35,829 nucleotides of DNA from Asaia bogorensis (lineage in GTDB: Bacteria > Pseudomonadota > Alphaproteobacteria > Acetobacterales > Acetobacteraceae). The notes under the pieces are model-generated. The model was not told where the DNA came from, ran no database searches, and saw only the letters and a list, made by a program, of their open reading frames with translations. Below are positions 15,447 through 23,614 of the stretch, one piece after another. Each line of letters starts with the position of its first letter. The stretch's first letter is position 1. Position numbers and translations under genes: made by a program. Location of the stretch: positions 1 to 35,829 of the forward strand of contig CAMCJI010000011.1 of NCBI GenBank assembly GCA_945874805.1. The letters run 5' to 3'.

Positions 15447-16322
15447 TTACGGAGTGGGCTTGGGCGCCTCGCGGAGGAGCTTCAGGAAGTCCGACGAGGG
15501 GGTCATCACGAGGCGGGAGGTGCCGCCGGCGAAGGACTCGCGGTAGGCTTGCAGGGTGCGCCAGACCTGGAAGAACTGCTTGTCCCGGTTGAAGGCGTCG
15601 GCGTAGATCGCGATGGCCTGGGCTTCACCCTCGCCGCGCAGGTTGTCGGCGGTGGCGCGGGCCTGGGCGATCAGGACGGTGCGTTCGCGTTCGGCCTCGG
15701 CACGGATGCGCGAGCTGGCTTCCGCACCCTCGGCGCGTGCCTGGGCGGCGACGCGCTGACGCTCGGACTGCATGCGCGACAGAATCGCCTGGGTGTTTTC
15801 CTCCGGCAGGTCGGCGCGGCGGATGCGGACATCCTCCACCGAGACGCCGAAGTTTTTCATCTCGGCGTTCACCTGGTCGCGGATGGTGCTCATGATGCGG
15901 GCGCGGTTGGAGGACAGCACGTTGAGCAACTGCTCGTTGCCGAGCACGCGGCGCAGGGACGAGGAGACGACGGAGGTGAGGCGCGAGCGGATGCCATCCT
16001 CCGTCGGGCCGACGGCCTGATAGTAGCGCAGCGGGTCGGTGATGCGGAAGCGGGTGAAGCTGTCCACGATCAGGCGGCGCTGGTCGCCGAGGATGACTTC
16101 CTCGGAGGGGACTTCATAGTCGAGCAGGCGGCGGTCGAAGCTCAGCACCGTCTGGATCAGCGGGATCTTGACGTGCAGGCCCGGCGTGTTGATGGCGCGG
16201 ATCGGCTGGCCGAACTGGGTGATCAGCACCTGTTCGGTCTGCTGCACGACGAACAGCGAGGAGCCGGCGATGAGGACCACGGCGCCGATGCCGGCGACGA
16301 GGATGGTGAGGAGGCGGTTCAT
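15447..16322 (-). CDS. hflC: HflC, membrane protease modulator
   Basis: HflC forms with HflK a large SPFH-domain complex around the FtsH protease in the inner membrane and modulates its activity. The 291-residue protein has an N-terminal membrane anchor (about residues 5-25, ILVAGIGAVVLIAG), an SPFH/band-7 domain (about 25-200, including TEQVLITQFGQPIR) and a charged coiled-coil rich in Ala, Glu and Arg (about 185-240). Its ATG overlaps the hflK stop (ATGA at 16322-16319), so translation is coupled. It converges on the amidase gene with a 7-bp gap. Confidence 0.95.
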   Translation of the reverse strand: MNRLLTILVAGIGAVVLIAGSSLFVVQQTEQVLITQFGQPIRAINTPGLHVKIPLIQTVLSFDRRLLDYEVPSEEVILGDQRRLIVDSFTRFRITDPLRYYQAVGPTEDGIRSRLTSVVSSSLRRVLGNEQLLNVLSSNRARIMSTIRDQVNAEMKNFGVSVEDVRIRRADLPEENTQAILSRMQSERQRVAAQARAEGAEASSRIRAEAERERTVLIAQARATADNLRGEGEAQAIAIYADAFNRDKQFFQVWRTLQAYRESFAGGTSRLVMTPSSDFLKLLREAPKPTP

Positions 16323-17665
16323 CGCGGGGCTCCCGTGGGCGCGGCAGGTGCGGTGGTGCGGGCCGGCGGGCGGTTGACTTCGCCGAGCGGCAGATAGGGG
16401 ACGATGCCCTGGAGCTTGTCATCGACGATGACGGAGGGGGTGCTGGTGAGCACCTCCTGCATCGTTTCGATATACAGGCGCTCCATCGTCACGTCCTTGC
16501 TGGCCTGGTAGGCGCGCAGCACCGAGAGGAAGCGCTGCGCCTCACCGGTGGAGGCGGTGATGGAGACCTGCCGGGCGCCCTCGGCCTCGGCGACGAGGCG
16601 TGCGGATTCGCCGCGGGCGCGGGGGACGATGTCGTTGCGGTAGGATTCCGCCTCGTTGCGCACCCTGTCCGCATCGGTGTTGGCGCGCTGGACGTCGCGG
16701 AAGCTTTCGATGACGGCGGCAGGGGGATCGACCTTTTGCAGCTGGATCTGGGTGATCTCCACGCCGGCGCCGTACTGGTCGAGGATGGTCTGCACGCCGC
16801 GCAGCACGGCGGCTTCGACGGCGGCGCGGGCATCGGTCAGCGCGGGCTGGATGGGGGTGCGGCCGATGACCTCGCGCATGACGCTCTCGGCGGCGGATTT
16901 CACCGTGTTGGCGGCGTTGCGGGTGTTGAACAGGTAGTTCGAGGCGTCCCGGATGCGCCAGAAGACGGCGAAGTCGATGTCGATGATGTTTTCATCGCCG
17001 GTGAGCATCAGGCTTTCTTCGATGACGTCCCGCGAGTTGGCGTTGCTGCCGCGCGGGCCGCGCAGATCGGTGCCGACAGTGCGGTAGCCGACCTCGACCC
17101 GGTTGATGCGGGTGACGGCGGGCTTGAAGACGGCCTCGACCGGCCAGGGGACGTGGTAGTTCAGGCCGGGGAAGGTGGTGCGGTCATAGGCGCCGAAGCG
17201 CAGCACCACGCCCTGCTCGTCGGGCTGGATGCGGTAGAAGCCGCTGGAGAGCCAGCCGCCGACGGCGACCACGGCGATCAACGCGAGGACGCGGCCGCTG
17301 GCGAGGGGACCAACACTCATTCCGCCGCCGCCGCCGGATGGGCCGTTCGGGCCGCCGCCGCCGGGGACGAAGCCGCGCAGGAAGGCCTGGGCGCGGGCGA
17401 TCACCTCATCGATGTCAGGCCCGCCGCCGCCGCCGCCGCGATTGCCGCCGCCACCGCCGCCGCCGAAGGGGCCGCCGCGGTTGCCGCCGCCGGGGTTGCC
17501 CCAAGGGCCGCGGGTCGGGCCGTCGTTGTCGCTGCCGCTGTTGTCAGCCGGGCGCGAGCCGCCGGGGCTGCCCCAGGGGTTCTGCGGGCCTTGCCCGCCG
17601 GGCTTGCCATCCTTGCCGTCGCCGCCCGACCCGGAATTCCCCGAGCCGCCGTTGTTCCATGACAT
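16319..17665 (-). CDS. hflK: HflK, membrane protease modulator
   Basis: HflK is the partner of HflC in the FtsH-HflKC complex. The 448-residue protein starts MSWNNGGSGNSG. A Gly/Asn/Pro-rich cytoplasmic tail (about 3-117), typical of HflK, is followed by a membrane segment (about 124-142) and the SPFH domain beginning RIQPDEQGVVLRFGAY. A coiled-coil and short C-terminal tail follow. The long runs of glycine codons make this tail a low-complexity GC stretch. ATG 17665 is chosen because the family starts with MSW; no close ribosome-binding site is visible. The gene diverges from mrp. Confidence 0.95.
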   Translation of the reverse strand: MSWNNGGSGNSGSGGDGKDGKPGGQGPQNPWGSPGGSRPADNSGSDNDGPTRGPWGNPGGGNRGGPFGGGGGGGNRGGGGGGPDIDEVIARAQAFLRGFVPGGGGPNGPSGGGGGMSVGPLASGRVLALIAVVAVGGWLSSGFYRIQPDEQGVVLRFGAYDRTTFPGLNYHVPWPVEAVFKPAVTRINRVEVGYRTVGTDLRGPRGSNANSRDVIEESLMLTGDENIIDIDFAVFWRIRDASNYLFNTRNAANTVKSAAESVMREVIGRTPIQPALTDARAAVEAAVLRGVQTILDQYGAGVEITQIQLQKVDPPAAVIESFRDVQRANTDADRVRNEAESYRNDIVPRARGESARLVAEAEGARQVSITASTGEAQRFLSVLRAYQASKDVTMERLYIETMQEVLTSTPSVIVDDKLQGIVPYLPLGEVNRPPARTTAPAAPTGAPR

Positions 17666-17778
17666 CGTGCGGAAACGCTCCTGTATCGCGGCCCTGAGCG
17701 GGGCCGTGCGCGGACTTGTGAGATAGGCCATTGGCAGCGACGCAACGCAGCGTCATATCCCCTGCATGGCCCACCCCT

Positions 17779-17807
17779 ATATCGACCGGCTTCTGAGGGT
17801 TTTCAAG
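17779..17807 (-). promoter_or_regulatory. Possible heat-shock (sigma-32-like) promoter for hflKC
   Basis: On the minus strand CTTGAAA (17807-17801) exactly matches the sigma-32 -35 element. CGATAT (17784-17779) follows after 16 bases and partly resembles the alphaproteobacterial -10. It would give a leader of about 105 bases before hflK. The element is immediately upstream of the mrp start used here. Confidence 0.35.
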
Positions 17808-17810
17808 CGA

Positions 17811-18932
17811 ATGTCCCACCCGCCACAGATGACGTCTTCGCAAGGTTCGCTCAGGGCGGCGCTGGCCGCCGTGCGCGACCCCGCCAGCGGGCTTGATATC
17901 GTCGCCGCGGGGCTGGTGGACTCGATCCAGCTCAAGGACGGAATGGTGCAGGTGAGCCTGCTGACCTCACGCGCGCAGGCCGCCGCGATGGAGCCGGTGC
18001 GGGCCGAAGTGGAGCGGGTGCTGGCCGCCCAGCCGGGAGTGCGTAATGCCACTGCGGTGCTGACGTCGGGGATGCCGGCGCCTTCCCCCGCTGCCGCTGC
18101 TCCGGCCCCGGCCCCGAAGGGCGGGGAGAAGCCGAAGCTGCTGGCCGATGTGCGCGCCGTGGTCGCGGTGGCCAGCGGCAAGGGCGGCGTGGGCAAAAGC
18201 ACGGTGGCGGTGAACCTCGCCGTGTCGCTCGCGCGGATGGGGCTGCGGGTGGGGATGCTGGATGCGGATATCTACGGGCCGTCGCTGCCGCGTATGCTCG
18301 GGCTGAACCGCAAGCCGGAAGTGCGCGGCGACCGGATGATCCCGCTGCCCGCCTGGGGGCTCAAGGCGATGTCGATCGGCTTCCTCGTCGAGGAGGAGAC
18401 GCCGATGATCTGGCGCGGGCCGATGGTGATGGGCGCGCTGGAGCAGATGATGGGCCAGGTGGAGTGGGGGCCGCTTGATATCATGATCGTCGACATGCCG
18501 CCGGGGACGGGGGACGCGCAGCTGACGATGGCGCAGCGGGTGGCGCTCGCCGGGGCGGTGATCGTCTCGACGCCGCAGGATATCGCGCTGCTGGACGCGC
18601 GGCGGGGGGTGCGGATGTTCGAGCGGACGATGGTGCCGGTGCTCGGGCTGATCGAGAACATGAGCTACTATTGCTGCCCGAATTGCGGGCACCGGGCCGA
18701 AATCTTCGGGCATGGCGGGGCGCGGGCGGAGGCGGGGCGGCTGGGATGCGAATTCCTCGGCGAGATTCCGCTGTTGCTCGACATCCGCACGGCGGCGGAC
18801 GCCGGCACGCCGATCGCCGCGAGCGATCCGGACAGCGCGGCGGCACAGGCCTATGCGGTGGTGGCGAAGCGGCTGTGGGAGAAGGTTTCGGGCGAGCCGG
18901 CGGCGAAGGGGCCGACGATCCGGATCAGTTGA
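17811..18932 (+). CDS. mrp: Mrp/ApbC-type Fe-S cluster carrier ATPase
   Basis: The protein belongs to the Mrp/NBP35 P-loop family that carries and inserts [4Fe-4S] clusters. The 373-residue protein has an N-terminal MIP18/DUF59 domain (about 8-90), a Pro/Ala linker (about 88-105), and the P-loop domain. That domain has the deviant Walker A GKGGVGKST at 123-131, DMPPGTGD, and the cluster-binding CPNC at 289-292. The start is uncertain between ATG 17811 and ATG 17829. The last 92 bases recur at 19841-19932, exactly 1000 bases downstream, with 12 mismatches. Confidence 0.93.
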   Translation: MSHPPQMTSSQGSLRAALAAVRDPASGLDIVAAGLVDSIQLKDGMVQVSLLTSRAQAAAMEPVRAEVERVLAAQPGVRNATAVLTSGMPAPSPAAAAPAPAPKGGEKPKLLADVRAVVAVASGKGGVGKSTVAVNLAVSLARMGLRVGMLDADIYGPSLPRMLGLNRKPEVRGDRMIPLPAWGLKAMSIGFLVEEETPMIWRGPMVMGALEQMMGQVEWGPLDIMIVDMPPGTGDAQLTMAQRVALAGAVIVSTPQDIALLDARRGVRMFERTMVPVLGLIENMSYYCCPNCGHRAEIFGHGGARAEAGRLGCEFLGEIPLLLDIRTAADAGTPIAASDPDSAAAQAYAVVAKRLWEKVSGEPAAKGPTIRIS

Positions 18933-18946
18933 GAGCCTTCCCTCCC

Positions 18947-18965
18947 CCCGCCCGTCAGGGGCGGG
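18947..18965 (+). terminator. GC hairpin after mrp
   Basis: CCCGCCC (18947-18953) and GGGCGGG (18959-18965) form a perfect 7-bp stem 14 bases after the mrp stop. A weak T-rich tract (GTTTCATTTT) follows about 15 bases later. Confidence 0.5.
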
Positions 18966-19097
18966 TGGGGCGTGCTGGATGTTTCATTTTGTAGAATCCG
19001 CCTCGAAATACGCCATTTGCCGGCGCTGCGGCTTGTGGGGGCACGGCCGTGCAGCTAGTTCGACTGCATCGATTCCATCATCATTCAGGTTCAAAGC

Positions 19098-19664
19098 ATG
19101 TCACCGACCGCCGCCCTTCGCGCCACCGCCATCGCCACCGTGCTGCTCTGCGGCACCGCCGCCGCAGAGGCGGCCACGATCACCCGCACCTTCTCCTTCT
19201 CCTTCGGCCCGGTAAGCACGATCTACGGCCCCGAGCTCACCGCCCCCATCGACCCTTTCACCGGCTCGGTGACGGTCACCTGGGACCCCAGCATCGCCAC
19301 GTTCAACTCCACCACCGGCATCACCCTGACCACCCCCGGCTTCACGATGACGGAGACCCCTGGGTTTACCTACAACCCTGCCGACTACGACGCGCTGAGG
19401 ATCGGCGGCGTCAGCATGTTCTCCGACGCCGACAACGTCGCGTATCTTGCGAACGACATCGCGCTGAGCATCGGCAACGCCAGCACCGCCGGCCCCTATG
19501 GCGGCCAGCTCTACCTCGGCATCACCAGCAGTGAGTCGCTGTTCGTGTTCTACGGCGGCGCCATCACCGAGGGCGCCCCTGCCCCGGCGCCCGAGCCTGC
19601 CTCGCTCGCGCTGCTCGCGACCGGCCTGCTCGGCCTGCGCCTCGCCCGCCGCCGCGCGGCCTGA
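19098..19664 (+). CDS. Secreted PEP-CTERM protein
   Basis: The 188-residue protein has a signal peptide (residues 1-25, ending AAAEAA) and a C-terminal PEP-CTERM sorting signal: PEPASLALLATGLLGLRLAR, then RRAA. PEP-CTERM proteins are processed at the membrane by an exosortase, which must be encoded elsewhere. The body is Thr/Ser-rich and predicted to be beta-rich (FSFSFGPVSTIYG, GSVTVTWDPS); no enzyme motif is seen. The gene is flanked on both sides by copies of the mrp 3' end, so it may have arrived as part of an insertion. The upstream stretch 18966-19097 shows no other gene. Confidence 0.85.
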   Translation: MSPTAALRATAIATVLLCGTAAAEAATITRTFSFSFGPVSTIYGPELTAPIDPFTGSVTVTWDPSIATFNSTTGITLTTPGFTMTETPGFTYNPADYDALRIGGVSMFSDADNVAYLANDIALSIGNASTAGPYGGQLYLGITSSESLFVFYGGAITEGAPAPAPEPASLALLATGLLGLRLARRRAA

Positions 19665-19673
19665 CGCTGGGAA

Positions 19674-19714
19674 GAAGGGCCTTCTTTTTCGAGAAAGAGA
19701 AGACTCTTACTTCC
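19674..19714 (-). repeat. Palindromic unit R5 (unpaired, degenerate)
   Basis: AAGAAGGGCCTTCTTTTTC, then GAG, AAAGAGAAG and ACTCTTACTTCC. It keeps the CTTCTTTTT/AAAGAGAAG arms and the outer ACTCTT arm of the right-hand units but has lost CAAAAAACTTT. It lies 10 bp after the PEP-CTERM stop and directly before the inverted ribokinase fragment. AAGAAGG/CCTTCTT plus a T-run may end the PEP-CTERM gene. Confidence 0.65.
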
Positions 19715-19720
19715 TGTCGG

Positions 19721-19844
19721 TCTCCTCACGAGAGGGCAGCGCCCCCTGCGTGCCCGGCCTGGTGCAGGCCAGGCCGGCGCCGGTGGTGTCGATCACAGCG
19801 ACGGGGGTGGCGGGGAGGCGGAGGAGGCCGGTGCGGGTGGCGGC
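19721..19844 (-). pseudogene. Inverted, internally deleted ribokinase 3' fragment
   Basis: On the minus strand this matches the 3' end of rbsK in this window. Block 19773-19844 equals the reverse complement of 3930-4001 at 67 of 72 positions. Block 19721-19772 aligns, more weakly, with the reverse complement of 4083-4140. The rbsK segment between (about 4002-4082) is missing, and both deletion ends carry GCCGGCG, so the deletion probably arose at a short direct repeat. It encodes no functional protein. The donor may be this rbsK or a paralog. Confidence 0.85.
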
Positions 19845-19932
19845 ACGGGCCTATGCGGCGGTGGCCAAGCGGCTGTGGGAGAAGGTTTCGGGCGACACCC
19901 GGCCGAAGGGGCCGAGCATCCGGATCAGCTGA
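19841..19932 (+). pseudogene. Second copy of the mrp 3' end
   Basis: Bases 19841-19932 match mrp 18841-18932 at 80 of 92 positions without gaps, including the stop codon. The encoded peptide, AAVAKRLWEKVSG followed by KGPSIRIS, corresponds to the mrp C-terminus AVVAKRLWEKVSG and KGPTIRIS. It is joined on the left to the inverted ribokinase fragment at a shared GGCGGC. The remaining bases to motB (19933-20042) hold no other gene. Confidence 0.9.
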
Positions 19933-20042
19933 AAGCGGGGCTGCCCGGATTGCCGTGGGGTGGATTTGGGGTGGGCCCGGGTGGAGGGTTAGGGGTTTCT
20001 TAGGGGGATGGTGGCAGGTTCGGGGCCTTCGTTGGGGGCCCC

Positions 20043-21122
20043 ATGGCAGGCAAAGCGCGCGATCGCGGCAGCGTCATCATCAAGAAGTACGAGATCGTCG
20101 AGGGGGGGCATCACGGCGGCGCCTGGAAGGTCGCGTATGCCGACTTCGTGACGGCGATGATGGCGTTCTTTCTGCTGATGTGGCTGCTGAACGCCACCAG
20201 CGAGGACCAGCGCAAGGGCCTCGCGGATTTTTTCACGCCGAGCAATGAGATCAGCCGCGGCTCGTCCGGCTCCGGTCAGCCGTTTGGCGGGCGGACGCCG
20301 TTCGAGCAGGGGGAGCTGGTATCCGATCGCGGGGCGCAGACGGTGATCGAGGGGAAATCCCAGGCGGTGCCGGAAGAGGACGACCCCGATGCCGAGAAGG
20401 GGCCGCAGCGCACCGCCGGCGGCAAGCCGGCGCGCCCGCCCGGCGGCGACGGTGCCGAGGACGCTATGCGGGCCAGGCAGATGGCGATGCAAGCCAATGG
20501 CGAGCCGGGCGGCACGGCGGCGGCAAAGGCGCGCGTGCAGTCTCAGGCGCTTGGCCAGGCGCAGACGCTGGCCAATGCCGGCGAGGGCCTGCAGATGGCC
20601 GCCGCCGACGAGGCAGCACTGAAGGCCGAGATCGAACGGCGCGAGCGCGAGGCGTTCGAGCAGGCGACCCAGCAGATCAAGGAGGCGATCCGCAGCGACC
20701 CGCGGCTCGCCGAGTTGCTGAATCAGCTCACCATCGACCAGACGCCGGAGGGGCTGCGCATCCAGCTGCTCGACGAGGACAAGCGGCCGATGTTCGCCAC
20801 CGGCTCGGCCACGCTGGCCGAGCACCCCAGGCTGCTGCTGGGCAAGATCGCGCCGATCCTGGCGAAGCTGCCGGAGGGCATCTCGATCGCCGGGCATACG
20901 GACGCCGCGCCCTTCCGGGGTGGGGAGCGCAGCAATTGGGAGCTCTCGGCCGAGCGCGCGAACGCCACGCGGCGGCTGCTGGTGGAGGCGGGGCTGGCCG
21001 AGCGGCGCATCCGCCATGTCGCCGGCAATGCCGACCGCGATCCGCTGCTGCCGGCCGATCCCTTCGCCGCCGCCAACCGCCGCATCGCCATCGTGGTGCT
21101 GCGCGCGGCGCGGCCGAACTGA
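20043..21122 (+). CDS. motB: Flagellar motor stator protein MotB
   Basis: MotB anchors the flagellar stator to peptidoglycan and conducts protons. The 359-residue protein has a cytoplasmic N-terminus and one membrane helix at about 29-50, with the proton-carrying Asp34 in AYADFVTAMMAFFLLMWLLN. A long charged linker follows (about 60-215, rich in Gly, Ala, Glu and Gln), then a C-terminal OmpA-like domain with IAGHTDAAPF, NWELSAERAN and RRIAIVV. The ATG at 20043 gives a normal MotB start; no strong ribosome-binding site is visible. motB precedes motA here, the reverse of the E. coli order, and no other flagellar genes are in the window. Confidence 0.93.
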   Translation: MAGKARDRGSVIIKKYEIVEGGHHGGAWKVAYADFVTAMMAFFLLMWLLNATSEDQRKGLADFFTPSNEISRGSSGSGQPFGGRTPFEQGELVSDRGAQTVIEGKSQAVPEEDDPDAEKGPQRTAGGKPARPPGGDGAEDAMRARQMAMQANGEPGGTAAAKARVQSQALGQAQTLANAGEGLQMAAADEAALKAEIERREREAFEQATQQIKEAIRSDPRLAELLNQLTIDQTPEGLRIQLLDEDKRPMFATGSATLAEHPRLLLGKIAPILAKLPEGISIAGHTDAAPFRGGERSNWELSAERANATRRLLVEAGLAERRIRHVAGNADRDPLLPADPFAAANRRIAIVVLRAARPN

Positions 21123-21131
21123 GGCGGCGCG

Positions 21132-21998
21132 ATGCTGACCATCGGCGGCCTGGTCTTTCTGCTGTTCTGCGTGTTCGGCAGCTATGTTGTCCACGGCGGT
21201 AGCCTCGGCCCGATCATGAAGGCGCTGCCGTTCGAGCTGTGGGCGATCGGCGGGGCGGCGCTGGGCACCTTCATCATGTCGAATTCGATGCACGACGTGA
21301 AACACACGCTCGGCGGCTTCGGCAAGATCATGAAGGGCGGCAGCTATCAGAAGGCCGATTACATCGATCTGCTGAGCCTGCTGTATTTTTTCGTGCGGCT
21401 GGCGAGCACCAAGGGGTCGATGGCGCTGGAGCCGCATATCGAAAAGCCGGCGGAGAGTGCCGCGTTTCAGAAGTTTCCGAAGATCCTGAAGAACCACCAC
21501 GCCAGCGATATCATCTGCGACTATCTGCGTATGGTCGGGATGAACGCCGATGATCCGAACCAGATCGAAGACCTGATGAGCCGGGAGCTGAAGAAGGTGC
21601 TCAACGAGGAGCTGCACGGCGCGCATGCGATGCAGAGCATGGCGGACGGACTGCCCGCACTTGGGATCGTCGCCGCGGTGATGGGGGTGATCAAGACGAT
21701 GGGCTCGATCAACGAGCCGCCGGCGGTGCTGGGCGGGATGATCGGCTCGGCGCTGGTCGGCACCTTTCTCGGCGTGCTGCTGGCCTACGGGATGATGGCG
21801 CCGTTCGCGGCGCGGCTGCAGGGCGTGGTGCAGGAGGAGGCGAAGTATTTCGACGTCATACGCGCCGTGCTGGTGGCGCATCTGCACGGCAACGCGCCGC
21901 AGGTGAGCGTGGAGACCGGGCGGAAGATGGCGCCGAGCCAATACATGCCGAGCTTCGCGGAGCTCGAGCAGGCGACGCAGAACCTGCAGATCGCCTGA
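21132..21998 (+). CDS. motA: Flagellar motor stator protein MotA
   Basis: MotA is the other stator subunit; five MotA surround two MotB. The 288-residue protein has four hydrophobic segments: two near the N-terminus (about 1-20 and 33-50) and two at about 173-192 and 200-225. Between them is a large cytoplasmic domain. The signature ADGLPALGIVAAVMGVIKTM lies at 171-190, with the conserved proline at 175. The gene begins 9 bp after motB and surely shares its transcript. No downstream terminator is evident before the next gene, 74 bp away. Confidence 0.93.
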   Translation: MLTIGGLVFLLFCVFGSYVVHGGSLGPIMKALPFELWAIGGAALGTFIMSNSMHDVKHTLGGFGKIMKGGSYQKADYIDLLSLLYFFVRLASTKGSMALEPHIEKPAESAAFQKFPKILKNHHASDIICDYLRMVGMNADDPNQIEDLMSRELKKVLNEELHGAHAMQSMADGLPALGIVAAVMGVIKTMGSINEPPAVLGGMIGSALVGTFLGVLLAYGMMAPFAARLQGVVQEEAKYFDVIRAVLVAHLHGNAPQVSVETGRKMAPSQYMPSFAELEQATQNLQIA

Positions 21999-22072
21999 TC
22001 CGGCTGCACGGCGTTGGTTGACAGATGGGGCTGGCAGGGGCGAGCGTGGGCGCAATAAAAAAGGAGGGGCGG

Positions 22073-23122
22073 ATGTCCAGAGGCTTCCAGCGGCGCGGCG
22101 TGCTTGCCGGGCTCGCCGCCACGGCGATGCTGCCGGGGGCGCGGACCCTGGCGCAATCCACCGCTCCCTCGGCGGAGTTGATCGCGGCGGCGACCAAGGA
22201 GGGCACGGCGGTGTTCCACACCTCCATCGACCTGCCGGTGGCGCAGAAGATGGTGACTGCATTCCAGAACAAGTTTCCGGGCATCCGCATCCAGCTGGAG
22301 CGCTCGGGCGCGGAGCGGGTGCTGCAGCGGGTGGAGCAGGAATACGCCAGCAATATCAAGGTGGCCGATGTTGTCGAGAGCTCCGACATCTCGATGTTCA
22401 TCGGCTGGAAGAAGAAGGGGTGGCTGGCCCGCCATCTGGCGCCGGACGCCGTGCAGTACTGGCCGGCCGACCAGAAGGACGCGGACGGGCAGTTCGCCAC
22501 GGTGCGCGGGCAGCTCAGCTGCATCGCCTACAACACCAGGCAGGTGAAGCCGGAGGACGCGCCGACGAGCTTCGCCGATCTGCTGGCGCCGAAATGGCGG
22601 ATGCGCATGGTCAAGGCGCATCCGGGCTATAGCGGCACGATCCTGACGAGCACGTTTGCCACCGCGAATGCGCTTGGCTGGGCATATTTCGAGGGTCTGG
22701 CGAAGCAGCGGGTGATGCAGGTGCAGTCCGCCTCCGATCCGCCAAAGAAAGTGGCGCAGGGCGAACGCTCCATCATGATCGACGGCAGCGAATATGTGGT
22801 GTTCTACCTCAAGGAGGCCGGCAACCCGATCGAGGTGGTGTATCCCACCGAGGGGACGCCGATGATCGAGGGGCAGGTTTCGGTGATGGCGGCGGCGCCG
22901 CATCCGAACGCGGCGAAGCTGTTCCTGAACTACTGCTACACGGCGGAATGCCAGCAGCTGCTCTCCGATGTCGGCGGGCTGCGGTCGTTCCATCCGGACG
23001 TGAAGCTGACGCCGGGGCGCAAGAAGCTATCGGAGATCAAGACCCTGCATGTTGACCCCTATGCGCTCACCGCCGCGACGGATGACGTGAAGAAGAAATA
23101 CACGGAGATCTTCGGCGTCTGA
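22073..23122 (+). CDS. ABC transporter substrate-binding protein (FbpA/AfuA-like)
   Basis: This is a periplasmic solute receptor of the family 1/iron(III)-type group. The 349-residue precursor starts MSRGFQRRGVLAGLAATAML, a signal with a twin-arginine look (QRRGVLAG), cleaved near TLAQS. The mature part has the bilobal pattern FHTSIDLPVAQKMVTAFQNK and later YPTEGTPMIEGQVSVMAAA. The adjacent double tyrosine typical of ferric-iron binders is not seen (NYCYTAECQ instead), so the ligand may not be iron. ATG 22073 is chosen for a strong GGAGG 5-6 bases upstream. No permease or ATPase genes are adjacent, so it is an orphan here. Confidence 0.85.
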   Translation: MSRGFQRRGVLAGLAATAMLPGARTLAQSTAPSAELIAAATKEGTAVFHTSIDLPVAQKMVTAFQNKFPGIRIQLERSGAERVLQRVEQEYASNIKVADVVESSDISMFIGWKKKGWLARHLAPDAVQYWPADQKDADGQFATVRGQLSCIAYNTRQVKPEDAPTSFADLLAPKWRMRMVKAHPGYSGTILTSTFATANALGWAYFEGLAKQRVMQVQSASDPPKKVAQGERSIMIDGSEYVVFYLKEAGNPIEVVYPTEGTPMIEGQVSVMAAAPHPNAAKLFLNYCYTAECQQLLSDVGGLRSFHPDVKLTPGRKKLSEIKTLHVDPYALTAATDDVKKKYTEIFGV

Positions 23123-23129
23123 CCGGCTC

Positions 23130-23151
23130 GCCCCGGGCTTCAGTTCGGGGC
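23130..23151. terminator. Hairpin between convergent genes
   Basis: GCCCCG (23130-23135) and CGGGGC (23146-23151) form a 6-bp stem directly after the substrate-binding protein stop, and the loop holds the stop codon of the leftward gene. It could serve the rightward gene; no T-run is present. Confidence 0.35.
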
Positions 23152-23442
23152 CAGCTGCTCGACCTCGCGGCGGACGGCGCGCCAGAAGCCGTTATGGCCG
23201 GCTAGGGCGCCCGAGACGTCACGGGCGGTGCTGCGGCCCTGGGTGAGCAGGAAATCCGCCATGCCCTGCGGTGAGCGCAGGGCATGGGCGGTATCCGGCG
23301 GGCTCGCGGGCACCGGTGGAAGCATGCGGTGCAGGAAGCCCTGCCAGGCCGAGCCGTGCAGCGGCTGGCCGGGATGGGTGAGCCCCTCGTCACGCTCGAG
23401 AATTTCGGCCGGAACATCTTCGTAGAGGCGGATCGTGTTCAT
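23140..23442 (-). CDS. Hypothetical protein (100 aa)
   Basis: No family is recognised. The 100-residue protein begins MNTIRLYEDVPAEILERDEG and contains SPQGMADFLLTQGRSTARDV and a final charged helix VRREVEQLAPN. It has no signal peptide or membrane segment, and is rich in Pro in the middle. ATG 23442 has CGGAG about 9 bases upstream; an in-frame ATG 11 codons earlier lacks a site. It converges on the substrate-binding protein gene and is otherwise isolated, with 172 bp to the divergent TPR gene. That gap holds no further gene. Confidence 0.6.
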   Translation of the reverse strand: MNTIRLYEDVPAEILERDEGLTHPGQPLHGSAWQGFLHRMLPPVPASPPDTAHALRSPQGMADFLLTQGRSTARDVSGALAGHNGFWRAVRREVEQLAPN

Positions 23443-23614
23443 GGTTGCGGTCTCCGTCGCGCTAGGCTGTTGCATCAGCTACGGGCCATCGCGTGCGTTG
23501 GATGCGATGATGCGGCAAATTCTGCCGGGCGGTGGTAAACAGGCCGTGAATCATCCGGCCACGCGGATAAAAGCCGTACTCGCACCGCGCCACGCCCGCT
23601 GATACACTCCGCGC

